Below, piece by piece: positions 8,316 through 17,508 of a stretch of 64,000 nucleotides of DNA. The DNA is from JAUUZQ01 sp964538375 (GTDB taxonomy: Bacteria; Bacteroidota; Bacteroidia; Bacteroidales; GCA-2748055). Where the stretch lies: NCBI GenBank assembly GCA_964538375.1, contig CAZIFQ010000002.1, positions 186,001 to 250,000 of the forward strand. The letters are read 5' to 3'. Under the pieces are notes generated by a model, which was not told the origin of the DNA, searched no databases, and saw only the letters and a program-made list of their open reading frames with translations. Position numbers and translations under genes: made by a program. Position 1 is the stretch's first letter. The number at the start of each line of letters is the position of its first letter.

Positions 8316-11300
8316 ATGACTGGAATTGAAGCATACTTCTTACAGATCTTTTCAAGGCAAAAGCTACACTGGTCAACGCGTACGATTGTTTTTCTTATTT
8401 ATCTCCTTCTTTTGCCTGGCATCAAAAGTTTTGCCCAGTCGGAAACTGAATATGACGAAATATCTGTCTTTCTGGAAGTGTCTAAAACAGGAGGCAAAGA
8501 AATTGATGCCTTGGTTAAAGAGGATGAGATTCTTTTGCCTGTAAATCAGGTGTTTGATTTTTTTAATATCACGATAAATCATTCCACAGCATTTGAAACT
8601 ATCTCAGGCTTTATTCTCGATCGGGGATCTACTTACAGTATTAGCTGGAATAAAAATGAAATACAGTGCGGAAGTCAATTGTTTAAACTCAAACAAGGTG
8701 ATCTGATCAATACTGATAAGGATCTCTATCTTAAAGCAAAATACTTTGAGAAAATCTTTGGACTCGAATGTAATTACAGCTTTAAAAATCAATCAGTTAA
8801 AGTTGAGCCTGAACTTGAAATCCCAGTTATACGCGAGTTGAGACAAGGAGAACTTCGTGTTAACTTGAATCGTATAGCAGGAGAAGATGAGTCAGAAGTT
8901 GAAATAAGAAGATCTTATCCACCGTTTAATTTTGGCACAGCTGACTGGTCAGTAAAATCGCAGCAAGAGATAAATGGACCGTTCGAGACAAATCTTAATC
9001 TAAGTCTTGGAGCGGTTATCGCAGGAGGAGAAGCCACAGCATCATTAAATTACAATAGCAATGAACCTTTTAGAGAAAAGCAGCAACATTACTTGTGGCG
9101 ATATGTAGATAATTATAACACTACCGTGAGCCAGATAACGGCAGGTAAAATCAATCTCCTTTCAACATCTACAATTGATGATCCTGTTATTGGAATCCAG
9201 TTCACTAATGCTCCGGCAACATTACGGAAATCATCCGGAACATATACGCTTAGTGAAAAAACAGAACCAAATTGGATCGTGGAGCTTTATGTAAATAATG
9301 TTCTGGTTGAATATGCCATGGCTGATGCAGCTGGTTTTTTTACTTTTGAGGTCCCCTTAGTATATGGCAATACACCAATCAAGTTGAAATTCTATGGTCC
9401 ATGGGGAGAAGAAAGATCAAAAGAGCGAACTATCTCACTTCCTTTTAGCTTCGTCCCTAAGGATGTACTTGAGTACGATTTAAGTGCAGGTATTGTTGAA
9501 GATTCTCTTCGCAGCAGGCTTTTAAGAACCAATGTAAATTATGGTGTTTCGCGAAATGTTACTATTGGAATGGGATATGAACATCTCACCTCTGTCACTT
9601 CTAGTCCACAGATGCCATTTGTGAGAGGTTCATTTAAACTGGCTACAAATCTCATTCTTACAGGAGAGCTTACTTACAAAGTGAGAGCAAAAAGTACACT
9701 TACCTACAGACTACCCTCGAACATCCAGTTTGATCTGGATTATACGAGATATAATAGGGAACAGCAGGCCATACATCACAACTACCTCGAAGAACGTAAT
9801 GTATCGGTTTTAATGCCGATTAATATTAAAAATTTCTCAGTTTATAACAGGATGACTTTTAATCAGACCGTATTACTAACTACAAATCATATTAGTGCTG
9901 AATGGTTGCTTTCTGGTTCGCTATTTGGGGTGAATACGAATATCACTACTTCTGGTTTATTTATTGGCGGCTCCGCACCATATGTATACAGTAAGCTCTT
10001 CCTCTCATACCGTTTTGCTTCTGGATTAAGAATAACACCCAGTGCACAATACGGATATTCTGATAGAAAACTACTATCACTGAAAATTGGATTGGAAAAG
10101 AAGTTGATTAAGCATGCTTATCTAAATCTGTCATTTGAACAAGATTTCAAACGCAGTCTGCAGTCTGCGGAACTCGGATTTCGTTACAACTTTAACTTTG
10201 CTCAAACGGGTATATCAGGTGTACGGTCAGATACTAAAACTACCCTGGTTCAGTACGCAAGGGGTAGCATAATAAGTGACTTCGAAACTAACTATTTTAA
10301 AGCAGATAATAGACCTAACGTGGGCAAGGGTGGTATTACAATCATACCTTTTTTTGATAAAAATTCCAATGGTAGAAGAGATTCAGGGGAAGTCAAAGTT
10401 TTCGGATTGAATCTTCACTCCGGTGCAGGGCAAATTGAGCGAATTGAAAAAGATACAAGCATTCGTATTCTGAGTCTTGAAGCCTATACTAAATGTATTA
10501 TTGAATTTGATGATAGTAATTTTGATAGTCCTCCATTGAAATTGTTAAACAGGACATATAGTGTGCATGTTGATCCAAATATGCTCAAGGAGATTGAAGT
10601 TCCCTTAATTATTGCCGGTAAAGCTTCAGGCACAATAAGGGTCAATTGGGATGGTGAGATAAGAGGCCTTGATGGTATAGTATCGCATCTCTATGACAAA
10701 GATCAAAAACGTGTTGGCAGGATTTTTTCCAGAGCAGATGGTTCTTACAAGTACGATGGTCTTTCTCTTGGATCTTATGTTGTTAAAATAGACAGTATTC
10801 AGTTGCAAAGAATAGGAATGACCTGTACCCCTGATTCCATCAAATTTGAAATATCATCTGATTCAGGAGGAACAACTGTTAAAGGGCTGGATTTCATGTT
10901 GGAGTTGACTCCAGAGCCACAAGAAGAGTTGCCACAAAAAGTTGAGCCAGATTCAGTTCAAAGTATTATCACTGAACCTTTGGTTCAAATTACAAGAAAG
11001 GATTCAACATATATTAAGATACATGAATTGGTTCAGGAAGTGCTTACAGACACAATCGACAGTTATGCAATCCAGCTTGGTGCATTCGGACGGAAAGCAA
11101 ATGCGATTGCATTTAAGGATAAGCTCGCTGCAGAACTTAGCAGAGATGTCGAAATTATTGTTGAGAATGGACTGTATAAGGTTCGGATATTAGATTTCGA
11201 ATCCAGAGAAGAAGTGGATGAATTCATACCTGTACTAAGTGAAAATGGTATCGAGGAATTGTGGGTTATCAACTTAAAAGGAATGCGGAAACAGATGATG

Positions 11301-12242
11301 CTGCTGTCTATTAGTGATACAATTACAGAAGTAATCGAAATAAGAACTAAGATGCCTAATCCAGACGATCATTCAAACCTCAATTTACAGCTTGGTGCAT
11401 TCAGGGATTCAGCCAGAGCAGAGGCGCTAAGGTTGAAGCTTTCCAACTCCGTCGATCAACCTGTAATAATTCATAAGGAAGATGGCTATTTTAAAGTAAG
11501 GCTTGCTGGGTTTACTCAGCCAGAGCAACGGGATGCAATTCTTCCTCAGCTTTTTGAACTGGGATTCAGAGATGTTTGGGTGTTGCCATACGATACAAGC
11601 CTCTATGAGACAGAAATCAGAGCTCCCGAGGAAGTTCCCTTTCTAACAGAAACAGATATTACAAGAGTAATTGAAGATGAAAAAATTGAGAAAGAGATAG
11701 CTGAAGAAGACTTACCTGTGGAGGTAGTGGTTGAGGAGGAGATTGCCGAAGAAGAGTTGTCTGAAGAGGTAGTGGTTAAGGAAGAGATAGCTGAAGAAGA
11801 GTTGCCCGAAGAGGTAGTAGTTGAGGAAGTTGTTGATGAAGAGATAGCTGAAGAAGAGTTGCCTGAAGAGGTAGTGGTTAAGGAAGTTGTTGAGGAGGAG
11901 GTTGCCGAAGAAGAGTTGCCTGAAGAGGTAGTGGTTGAGGAAGTGCCGGAGGAAGAGCTAGAAGAGAAACCACTTATTGAGGAAGCAAAAGTTGAGAAGC
12001 TAATTATTGAACAACCAAGGTTCTCTATTCAGGCTGGCATTTTCTCAGATTTATCTGAGGCCAAGAGGGCGCAACGAAGGATTATGAGTAAATTAGGTTT
12101 CCAGTCTAATCTTGTTCAGGAGTTTGATTATACAAGGGTGCTAATTCCTGGTTTCTATACTCGTCAGGAAACCTACAAATATTATCCAGAGTTAGCGGGA
12201 CTAGGTTACGATAATATCATGGTCATTGAAAAAAGGAAATGA
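8316..12242 (+). CDS. Giant usher-like outer-membrane protein with three SPOR domains
   Basis: A 1308-residue protein with a signal peptide ending near SFAQ (residue 41). Residues about 45-165 are a small beta N-domain; about 180-660 resemble fimbrial ushers of the alpha/class 5 type: a region with ITAGKI, IGIQFTNAP, a small domain with ELYVNNVLVEYAMADAAGFF, then VPLVYGNTPIKLKFYGPWGE and a long barrel-like stretch. From about 670 (FFDKNSNGRRDSGE) come SdrD-B or carboxypeptidase-regulatory-like Ig domains. Three SPOR peptidoglycan-binding domains follow at 915-987, 1021-1095 and 1234-1308, with a Glu/Val repeat at 1136-1217 between the last two. It stands alone with no chaperone or pilin gene beside it. 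The family call for the barrel is by motif resemblance only. Confidence 0.75.
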   Translation: MTGIEAYFLQIFSRQKLHWSTRTIVFLIYLLLLPGIKSFAQSETEYDEISVFLEVSKTGGKEIDALVKEDEILLPVNQVFDFFNITINHSTAFETISGFILDRGSTYSISWNKNEIQCGSQLFKLKQGDLINTDKDLYLKAKYFEKIFGLECNYSFKNQSVKVEPELEIPVIRELRQGELRVNLNRIAGEDESEVEIRRSYPPFNFGTADWSVKSQQEINGPFETNLNLSLGAVIAGGEATASLNYNSNEPFREKQQHYLWRYVDNYNTTVSQITAGKINLLSTSTIDDPVIGIQFTNAPATLRKSSGTYTLSEKTEPNWIVELYVNNVLVEYAMADAAGFFTFEVPLVYGNTPIKLKFYGPWGEERSKERTISLPFSFVPKDVLEYDLSAGIVEDSLRSRLLRTNVNYGVSRNVTIGMGYEHLTSVTSSPQMPFVRGSFKLATNLILTGELTYKVRAKSTLTYRLPSNIQFDLDYTRYNREQQAIHHNYLEERNVSVLMPINIKNFSVYNRMTFNQTVLLTTNHISAEWLLSGSLFGVNTNITTSGLFIGGSAPYVYSKLFLSYRFASGLRITPSAQYGYSDRKLLSLKIGLEKKLIKHAYLNLSFEQDFKRSLQSAELGFRYNFNFAQTGISGVRSDTKTTLVQYARGSIISDFETNYFKADNRPNVGKGGITIIPFFDKNSNGRRDSGEVKVFGLNLHSGAGQIERIEKDTSIRILSLEAYTKCIIEFDDSNFDSPPLKLLNRTYSVHVDPNMLKEIEVPLIIAGKASGTIRVNWDGEIRGLDGIVSHLYDKDQKRVGRIFSRADGSYKYDGLSLGSYVVKIDSIQLQRIGMTCTPDSIKFEISSDSGGTTVKGLDFMLELTPEPQEELPQKVEPDSVQSIITEPLVQITRKDSTYIKIHELVQEVLTDTIDSYAIQLGAFGRKANAIAFKDKLAAELSRDVEIIVENGLYKVRILDFESREEVDEFIPVLSENGIEELWVINLKGMRKQMMLLSISDTITEVIEIRTKMPNPDDHSNLNLQLGAFRDSARAEALRLKLSNSVDQPVIIHKEDGYFKVRLAGFTQPEQRDAILPQLFELGFRDVWVLPYDTSLYETEIRAPEEVPFLTETDITRVIEDEKIEKEIAEEDLPVEVVVEEEIAEEELSEEVVVKEEIAEEELPEEVVVEEVVDEEIAEEELPEEVVVKEVVEEEVAEEELPEEVVVEEVPEEELEEKPLIEEAKVEKLIIEQPRFSIQAGIFSDLSEAKRAQRRIMSKLGFQSNLVQEFDYTRVLIPGFYTRQETYKYYPELAGLGYDNIMVIEKRK
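11721..11962 (+). repeat. In-frame acidic EVVVEE repeat of the usher-SPOR gene
   Basis: Units start with GAGGTAGTGGTT and have 45, 45, 57 and 57 bases plus a last partial copy, coding for 15- or 19-residue modules of the form EVVV(E/K)E..EEEIAEEELPE. The whole-codon length differences show expansion by slippage or recombination while keeping frame. Confidence 0.93.
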
Positions 12243-12339
12243 TAAAAAAATGAAGCTTCTTCAAAAAAAATCACTTTTCGTCCGATAATTCGATTTCTCA
12301 TCACATTAACCAGTACATAACCATAAAAAATTAAAAATT

Positions 12340-12705
12340 ATGAAGTACGGAATTAACAAAGCTACCCTTGTGGGTAACGTCGGTGATGAGCCGAAGATCA
12401 ATGAGAAAAATGGTGAGATTTTCCTGGCCAGTTTTCCTTTTGCAACCTCTGAGACCTATAAAGACAAAAATGGGGAAGAGGTAACAAAGACACAGTGGCA
12501 CCGGATCAAGGTCTGGGACAAACAAGCTTCTGTTATTCAAAAGCTGGTTAAGAAAGGCGATGCTTTGTATGTCGAAGGTAGAATTGAGAATAATACCTGG
12601 GATGACAAAGAAGGGAACAAGCACTACAGCACAGAAATTCACTGTAACAATTTCCTGTTCCTGAGGCCCGGATTTAACGGTGATAGTAAAGATTCGGAAG
12701 CATAG
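12340..12705 (+). CDS. ssb: Single-stranded DNA-binding protein
   Basis: A 121-residue protein that consists almost wholly of the SSB OB-fold: NKATLVGNVGDEP at the N-terminus, WHRIKVWDKQA near residues 52-62, and YVEGRIENNTW. It binds single-stranded DNA in replication and repair. Compared with the usual main bacterial SSB of about 150-180 residues it lacks a long acidic tail; the end is only GDSKDSEA, so the DDxPF-type interaction tip is absent. It may therefore be a secondary SSB. It follows the usher-like gene by 97 bases and ends at a strong two-way terminator. Confidence 0.93.
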   Translation: MKYGINKATLVGNVGDEPKINEKNGEIFLASFPFATSETYKDKNGEEVTKTQWHRIKVWDKQASVIQKLVKKGDALYVEGRIENNTWDDKEGNKHYSTEIHCNNFLFLRPGFNGDSKDSEA

Positions 12706-12747
12706 GGGTTAAAGATTTCCGAATCGTTTAGTTGTTTTTACTTTTAG

Positions 12748-12781
12748 AAGAGGCGCTTTGATTGTTTGGCGCCTCTTTTTA
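12748..12781. terminator. Terminator shared by ssb and gcvP
   Basis: The stem AAGAGGCGC (12748-12756) pairs with GCGCCTCTT (12769-12777) and is followed by TTTTT on the plus strand. It lies between convergent genes, 43 bases after the ssb stop and touching the gcvP stop, so it mainly serves ssb. Confidence 0.87.
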
Positions 12782-15652
12782 TTCATCTTTGTAAGAGGAG
12801 ATGGGTGCGCAGGAACATACCAGGTTTCTGTCGCCGTATCCATCATTGATTCTGCTAACTGCGGGCCAGAATTTGTTTTCTCTTACCCAGCTTAGCGGGA
12901 AAGCAGCCCTTTGTCGTTCGTATGGTCTGTCCCATTCGCTTGATGTTACTACTTCCTGTGTGTGAGGGGCATGCTTCAGTACGTTATTTACCTTGTCCAT
13001 TTTGCCTTCTTTGATGGCTTTGATGTCTCCTGCGATATCAATTAATGCCTCTGCAAATTTATCCAGTTCTTCTTTAGATTCACTCTCTGTGGGCTCCACC
13101 ATCAGTGTGCCGTGCACAGGGAAGGAGAGGGTAGGAGCATGAAACCCATAATCCATTAACCGCTTGGCAATGTCAGATTCAGTAATATCAGTTTCTGCTT
13201 TGAAACCCCGGCAATCGAGAATCATTTCGTGGGCCACAAATCCGTTTGCCCCAGTATAGAGAACATCATAGTAATCTTTCAATCTTGCTGCCAGGTAGTT
13301 GGCATTCAGTATTGCAATTTGTGTAGATAAAGTTAATCCTTCTTTCCCCAACATTTGGATGTAAGAGTGTGATATAGGAAGAACTCCTGCACTTCCAAAT
13401 GGGGCTGCAGATACCGCATTAATTCCATTTACACCTCCTGTTTCGATTATTGAATGGGTTGGAAGAAATTCTACCAGGTGCTTAGCTACACCGATGGGAC
13501 CAACACCAGGGCCGCCTCCACCGTGCGGAATGGCAAAAGTTTTATGTAGGTTGAGGTGACAAACATCAGCTCCAATGATGGCCGGACTGGTTAGTCCAAC
13601 CTGGGCATTCATATTTGCTCCATCCATGTAGACTTGTCCGCCATGTTGATGAACCAGGTCGATGATCTCCCTGATATTCTCCTCGAAAACGCCGTGGGTT
13701 GAAGGATAGGTTATCATGATAGCAGCCAGATGGGTGCTAAATTCTTCTATCATATTTTTCAGACAATCGGTATCAATATTCCCTTTATCGTCACATGTCA
13801 CCACCTTTACTTCCATTCCGGCCATAACGCTACTGGCAGGATTGGTTCCATGAGCAGAGGCAGGAATCAGAACTATATTCCGGTGTTTATCACCACGGCT
13901 AAGGTGATAAGCCCGTATAACCATCATACCTGTATACTCACCGGCTGCACCTGAATTTGGTTGAAGAGAAATGGCATCAAAACCAGTGATTTTTTCCAGT
14001 GCACGATTCAGCTCGTTCATTAATTGGTAGTATCCTTCTGCCTGGTTCATAGGAACGAAAGGATGTATATTGGCAAATTCGGCAAAACCTATCGGGGTCA
14101 TCTCTGTCGCTGCATTAAGTTTCATGGTACAGGAGCCCAGGGATATCATGCAATGCGTCAGGGAGAAGTCTCTTTTCTCCAGCTTGGTTATATAGCGCAT
14201 CATCTCTGTTTCGGAACGGTATTTATGAAATACCTCATGGTCCATATAGCTGTCTGTTCTAAGCATATGTGCAGGTATAGCATTCATTTTCTCCAGTGAT
14301 GCGATTCGCATGAATGCTTTCTTTGCTGCAATGCCAAACACATTCAATATCTCATTCAAATCTTCTTCCCTGGTAGTCTCATCTGTAGAAATAATAACTA
14401 CAGATTCTGATGGGTAGTAAAAGTTAATTTTAGCGTCTTCCGCTATCTTTTTTATGTCTGAGGACTTGATTGATTCGGGAAGATTAATCTTCAGCGTATC
14501 GAAGAAAATTTTATTCTCTTGATCATAGCCAATTTCCTTTAGTTTCTCATTAAGGTATACAGTGCCGGTGTGAATATCTTCAGCAATTTCCTTAATCCCT
14601 TCTGGGCCGTGGTAAACCACATACATTCCAGCCATAATGGCTAGCAGTGCCTGTGCGGTACAGATATTAGATGTAGCTCTTTCTCTCTTGATATGCTGTT
14701 CACGGGTCTGCAGCGCCATTCTCAGGGCAGGATTTTCCTGGGCATCGATAGAGATACCGATAATTCTTCCAGGAAGCTGTCTTTTGAAAGTGTTTTTTGT
14801 GGCAAAATACGCAGCATGTGGTCCACCATAAAACATGGGTATACCGAATCGTTGTGTAGAACCAAATACGATATCTGCACCCCATTTGCCGGGAGGTGTC
14901 AGGATGGCCAGACTCATAATATCAGCTGCAACACCGACCAAAATATTTTGTTCTTTTGTAGCGGCGGTAAATGTTGAATAATCCTGAATCTTTCCATCAG
15001 CCGCCGGATACTGGACCATGCAGCCGAAAGTGTCTTCAGAGAAGATATGATTTTTGAAATCTCCGGTTACGACCTTAATTCCCAGTGGTTCAGATCTAAG
15101 CCGCAATAGATCAAGTGATTGAAGGAATATGTTATTGTCTGCAAAAAATACATTCTTACCTGCTTTAACGTCGGCACGTGAGCGTGCATTAAACATCATG
15201 ATCATTGCTTCTGATGCAGCAGTTGCTTCATCCAGCAAGGAAGCATTGGCCAGTTCCATACCGGTAAGTTCCGAGATCACAGTCTGGAAATTCAAGAGTG
15301 CTTCAAGCCGACCCTGTGATATTTCTGCCTGGTATGGAGTATAGGAGGTGTACCAATTAGGATTTTCAAGGATATTTCTCTTGATAACTGAGGGCAGATA
15401 AGTGTTATAGTATCCCTGGCCGATGTATGATTTAAAAATTTTATTTTTCTTACTTATCTCTGTAATTCTCTCCAGGTAAGCAGCTTCAGTAATACCTTCG
15501 GGGAGCTCAATTTTCCCTGGTGCTAAAATGGAGGAGGGGATAGTCTTTTCAATGAGTTCATTAAGGGATTTAGCTCCAACAGTTTTCAGCATTTCATCAA
15601 TCTCATGTGACCTGGGACCGATATGACGATTGCTAAATTTATCTTCTCTCAT
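12779..15652 (-). CDS. gcvP: Glycine dehydrogenase (decarboxylating), P protein of the glycine cleavage system
   Basis: A 957-residue, full-length single-chain GcvP, which decarboxylates glycine and passes the aminomethyl group to the lipoyl H protein. Both halves are present: the N-terminal part starts with FSNRHIGPR and contains the YTPYQAEISQGRLE stretch; the C-terminal part has the PLP-binding lysine in HLNLHKTFAIPHGGGGPG (Lys704) and HGTNPAS. Gene start at 15652 is supported by the conserved N-terminus and by a -7-like box on the minus strand at 15694-15701. The T and H protein genes are not in the window. It converges on ssb. Confidence 0.97.
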   Translation of the reverse strand: MREDKFSNRHIGPRSHEIDEMLKTVGAKSLNELIEKTIPSSILAPGKIELPEGITEAAYLERITEISKKNKIFKSYIGQGYYNTYLPSVIKRNILENPNWYTSYTPYQAEISQGRLEALLNFQTVISELTGMELANASLLDEATAASEAMIMMFNARSRADVKAGKNVFFADNNIFLQSLDLLRLRSEPLGIKVVTGDFKNHIFSEDTFGCMVQYPAADGKIQDYSTFTAATKEQNILVGVAADIMSLAILTPPGKWGADIVFGSTQRFGIPMFYGGPHAAYFATKNTFKRQLPGRIIGISIDAQENPALRMALQTREQHIKRERATSNICTAQALLAIMAGMYVVYHGPEGIKEIAEDIHTGTVYLNEKLKEIGYDQENKIFFDTLKINLPESIKSSDIKKIAEDAKINFYYPSESVVIISTDETTREEDLNEILNVFGIAAKKAFMRIASLEKMNAIPAHMLRTDSYMDHEVFHKYRSETEMMRYITKLEKRDFSLTHCMISLGSCTMKLNAATEMTPIGFAEFANIHPFVPMNQAEGYYQLMNELNRALEKITGFDAISLQPNSGAAGEYTGMMVIRAYHLSRGDKHRNIVLIPASAHGTNPASSVMAGMEVKVVTCDDKGNIDTDCLKNMIEEFSTHLAAIMITYPSTHGVFEENIREIIDLVHQHGGQVYMDGANMNAQVGLTSPAIIGADVCHLNLHKTFAIPHGGGGPGVGPIGVAKHLVEFLPTHSIIETGGVNGINAVSAAPFGSAGVLPISHSYIQMLGKEGLTLSTQIAILNANYLAARLKDYYDVLYTGANGFVAHEMILDCRGFKAETDITESDIAKRLMDYGFHAPTLSFPVHGTLMVEPTESESKEELDKFAEALIDIAGDIKAIKEGKMDKVNNVLKHAPHTQEVVTSSEWDRPYERQRAAFPLSWVRENKFWPAVSRINDGYGDRNLVCSCAPISSYKDE

Positions 15653-15693
15653 CAGTATATTTTTTAATAGGTAAATTGTAGAATTTCGAAACC

Positions 15694-15701
15694 CAAAGAT
15701 A
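15694..15701 (-). promoter_or_regulatory. Candidate -7 box for gcvP
   Basis: On the minus strand this reads TATCTTTG, an exact match to the Bacteroidota -7 consensus TAnnTTTG, 41 bases upstream of the gcvP start codon. A clear -33 TTTG at the usual distance is not seen. Confidence 0.45.
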
Positions 15702-15742
15702 AAAAATCAACTATTCATTCTTGTCCATTTTTCGCATGTTTT

Positions 15743-16384
15743 TTAAGCATTAAAAAACGGATTTGTATCGATTTCATTTTGAATGGTAGATGAGCCACCG
15801 TGACCCGGCCAAACCGTAGTTTTACCCGGGAGGGTGAAGAGATTATTTTTAATGCTGCTAATAAGGGTATCGTAATTACCTCCTGGCAAATCTGTTCTTC
15901 CTATACTACCTGCAAACAGTGCGTCGCCGGTAATTACAAATCCTTCTTCTTCGACATAAAAAGCCAAACTACCTGCTGAATGCCCTGGCACGTGCAAGGC
16001 AACAAGTTCTGAATTGCCAAAAGATATTTTTTCTTTATGAGTGATTGTTTTATCGAGCTTTGGAAATGCTCCGACGTGGAAACCAAATGCTTCACCCATA
16101 ATGTGTCCGTTATTTAGCAATTTTTGTTCCTGCTCATGGGCCTGGGATGAAATTCCATATTTTTCACGAACGAAGGGAATACCAAGGATGTGGTCGATAT
16201 GACAATGAGTATTAATTTGCAGAACAGGATGGAGTCCATGTTCATAAATATATTTTGCCAGGGCTTCTTCTTCGTCTTTTTCGTAGCAGGCAGGATCAAT
16301 AATTATGCAATCCTTTGTTTCGTCGTGTAACAGGTAGGTGTTTACCTGGAAGGAGTTAAAAACAAGCTTATCCAGTTGTATCAT
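15743..16384 (-). CDS. Metallo-beta-lactamase-fold hydrolase (glyoxalase II-like)
   Basis: A 213-residue cytoplasmic hydrolase. I start at the ATG at 16384 (MIQLDKL), which matches the family; an upstream extension to 16459 overlaps pcm. Metal ligands are complete: THCHIDH near residues 60-66, HVPGHSAG, GDALFAGSIGRTDLP and the closing WPGHGG. The residues fit the small glyoxalase II/YcbL group that hydrolyses thioesters such as S-lactoylglutathione. It begins one base after the pcm stop codon, so the pair is probably one transcript. Glutathione-specific function is uncertain in this phylum. Confidence 0.9.
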   Translation of the reverse strand: MIQLDKLVFNSFQVNTYLLHDETKDCIIIDPACYEKDEEEALAKYIYEHGLHPVLQINTHCHIDHILGIPFVREKYGISSQAHEQEQKLLNNGHIMGEAFGFHVGAFPKLDKTITHKEKISFGNSELVALHVPGHSAGSLAFYVEEEGFVITGDALFAGSIGRTDLPGGNYDTLISSIKNNLFTLPGKTTVWPGHGGSSTIQNEIDTNPFFNA

Positions 16385-16385
16385 A

Positions 16386-17030
16386 TTAATTAGATTTTCC
16401 CGGTAACAGTGGTACGAATGCAAAGTTGCCATGCACGGTTTCTTTGTATTCTTCTTCACTTTCTTTGACTATCAGAATCATTTTTTGACTAAATTTTCCT
16501 CCAATAGGAATCACCATTCTGCCACCAATGGCAAGCTGTTCCAATAGCTTTTTTGGAACTTCGGCGGCGCCTGCAGTAACTAATATCCTGTCGAAAGGAG
16601 CAAAGGTTGGCAGTCCCTCATAGCCATCGCCGTAATGAAAGGATGCTTTGTAGCTAAGGGATTTCAGTATTTCCATAGCCGTTGCATAGAGCTCCTTTTG
16701 TCTTTCTATGGTATAAACGCGAGTACCTAATTCGAGGAGCACAGCAGTTTGGTAACCTGATCCGGTGCCTACTTCCAATACTTTCTGGTGTTTCTTAACT
16801 TCAAGTAGTTCAGTCTGAAATGCTACAGTATATGGTTGTGATATTGTTTGTCCTGCAGCGATGGGAAATGCCTTATCGGCGTAAGAGAAATTGATGAAAC
16901 TGCTATCCATAAAAAGATGACGAGGTATCCTGTTCAATGCATCCAGTACTTCCTTGTTTCGTATTCCCTTTTCACCAAGAGATTGAATGAGTTTTTGTCG
17001 TAATCCTTTGTGTTGGTAAGAGTCGTTCAT
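16386..17030 (-). CDS. pcm: Protein-L-isoaspartate O-methyltransferase
   Basis: A 214-residue SAM-dependent methyltransferase that repairs isoaspartyl residues in damaged proteins. Visible family blocks are RHLFMD, the GQTISQPYTVAFQTELL segment that is diagnostic for PCMT, SAM motif I VLEVGTGSGYQTAVL and the post-motif GDGYEGLP and DRILVTAGAAEVP. The length is normal. It is first in a two-gene unit with the glyoxalase II-like gene. On the minus strand a TATATTTG box (17050-17057) lies just upstream of the start. Confidence 0.95.
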   Translation of the reverse strand: MNDSYQHKGLRQKLIQSLGEKGIRNKEVLDALNRIPRHLFMDSSFINFSYADKAFPIAAGQTISQPYTVAFQTELLEVKKHQKVLEVGTGSGYQTAVLLELGTRVYTIERQKELYATAMEILKSLSYKASFHYGDGYEGLPTFAPFDRILVTAGAAEVPKKLLEQLAIGGRMVIPIGGKFSQKMILIVKESEEEYKETVHGNFAFVPLLPGKSN

Positions 17031-17072
17031 GTAGAGAATGGTTTGGGGGCAAATATAAGTAAAAAGTGAACT

Positions 17073-17117
17073 AGAGTGAGCTAAAGTTGTCCTTAACGCC
17101 TAACTTTAGTTCACTCT
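17073..17117. repeat. 16-bp inverted repeat upstream of pcm
   Basis: Arms AGAGTGAGCTAAAGTT (17073-17088) and AACTTTAGTTCACTCT (17102-17117) are complementary except for one position, with a 13-base spacer. It lies about 15 bases upstream of the pcm -7 box, where an operator or fold-back repeat is equally possible. Confidence 0.75.
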
Positions 17118-17204
17118 AATTTCTGCTGCTTTCTTCCAATCCTTCCAAGGGAAAAGAATTGCACCCTGATCAATATTTATCTATTGATATAAACTGGAGT
17201 CCCA

Positions 17205-17240
17205 ACTCAAGGCACTCCAAATACTCCAAGTACTCAAGGC
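17205..17240. repeat. 4 x 9-bp tandem repeat
   Basis: Units are ACTCAAGGC, ACTCCAAAT, ACTCCAAGT and ACTCAAGGC, head to tail without gaps. Confidence 0.85.
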
Positions 17241-17262
17241 ATTTACCCTTGGATTTTGTTCT

Positions 17263-17362
17263 CCAACGCATCTCTACAAATCCCCAACACATCTCTACAA
17301 GTCTCCAACCCGTTTCTACAAGGCACCAACGCCTCTCTACAACCCCCAGCGGGTCTCTACGA
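17263..17362. repeat. Five imperfect ~20-bp repeats (CTCTACAA core)
   Basis: Each copy has CCAAC followed by a variable 3 to 5 bases and TCTCTACAA (or TTTCTACAA, TCTCTACGA). Cores recur every 20 to 21 bases, at about 17271, 17292, 17313, 17334 and 17355. Copies differ at several sites, so the array is old. Confidence 0.8.
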
Positions 17363-17508
17363 ATTACTAAACGAAGCAACTCTTTTTAACTATTCTTTGT
17401 TTTACTACAAAGTAATTAAGATTGGGTTAAGACTACCTTAATATTTTTTATACTTTCGTACAATTTTTTGGAGAAAATTGTGTTAAAAGAATAGAATTCC
17501 TAAGCTTC

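Larger units (their letters stand above)
17031..17508. other. 478-bp divergent intergenic region rich in short repeats
   Basis: No gene is supported. It holds a minus-strand TATATTTG box for pcm (17050-17057), a 16-base inverted repeat (17073-17117), a 4 x 9-bp tandem repeat (17205-17240) and five imperfect ~20-bp repeats (17263-17362). Small readings on both strands through the repeats are produced by the repeats themselves. The last 100 bases are AT-rich and should carry the sugar transferase promoter. Confidence 0.7.

Noticed and set aside
17159..17389. Short open readings on both strands through the repeat zone
   Set aside because: They arise from the repeats (for example repeated WRLVEM-type codons) and have no family or start context.
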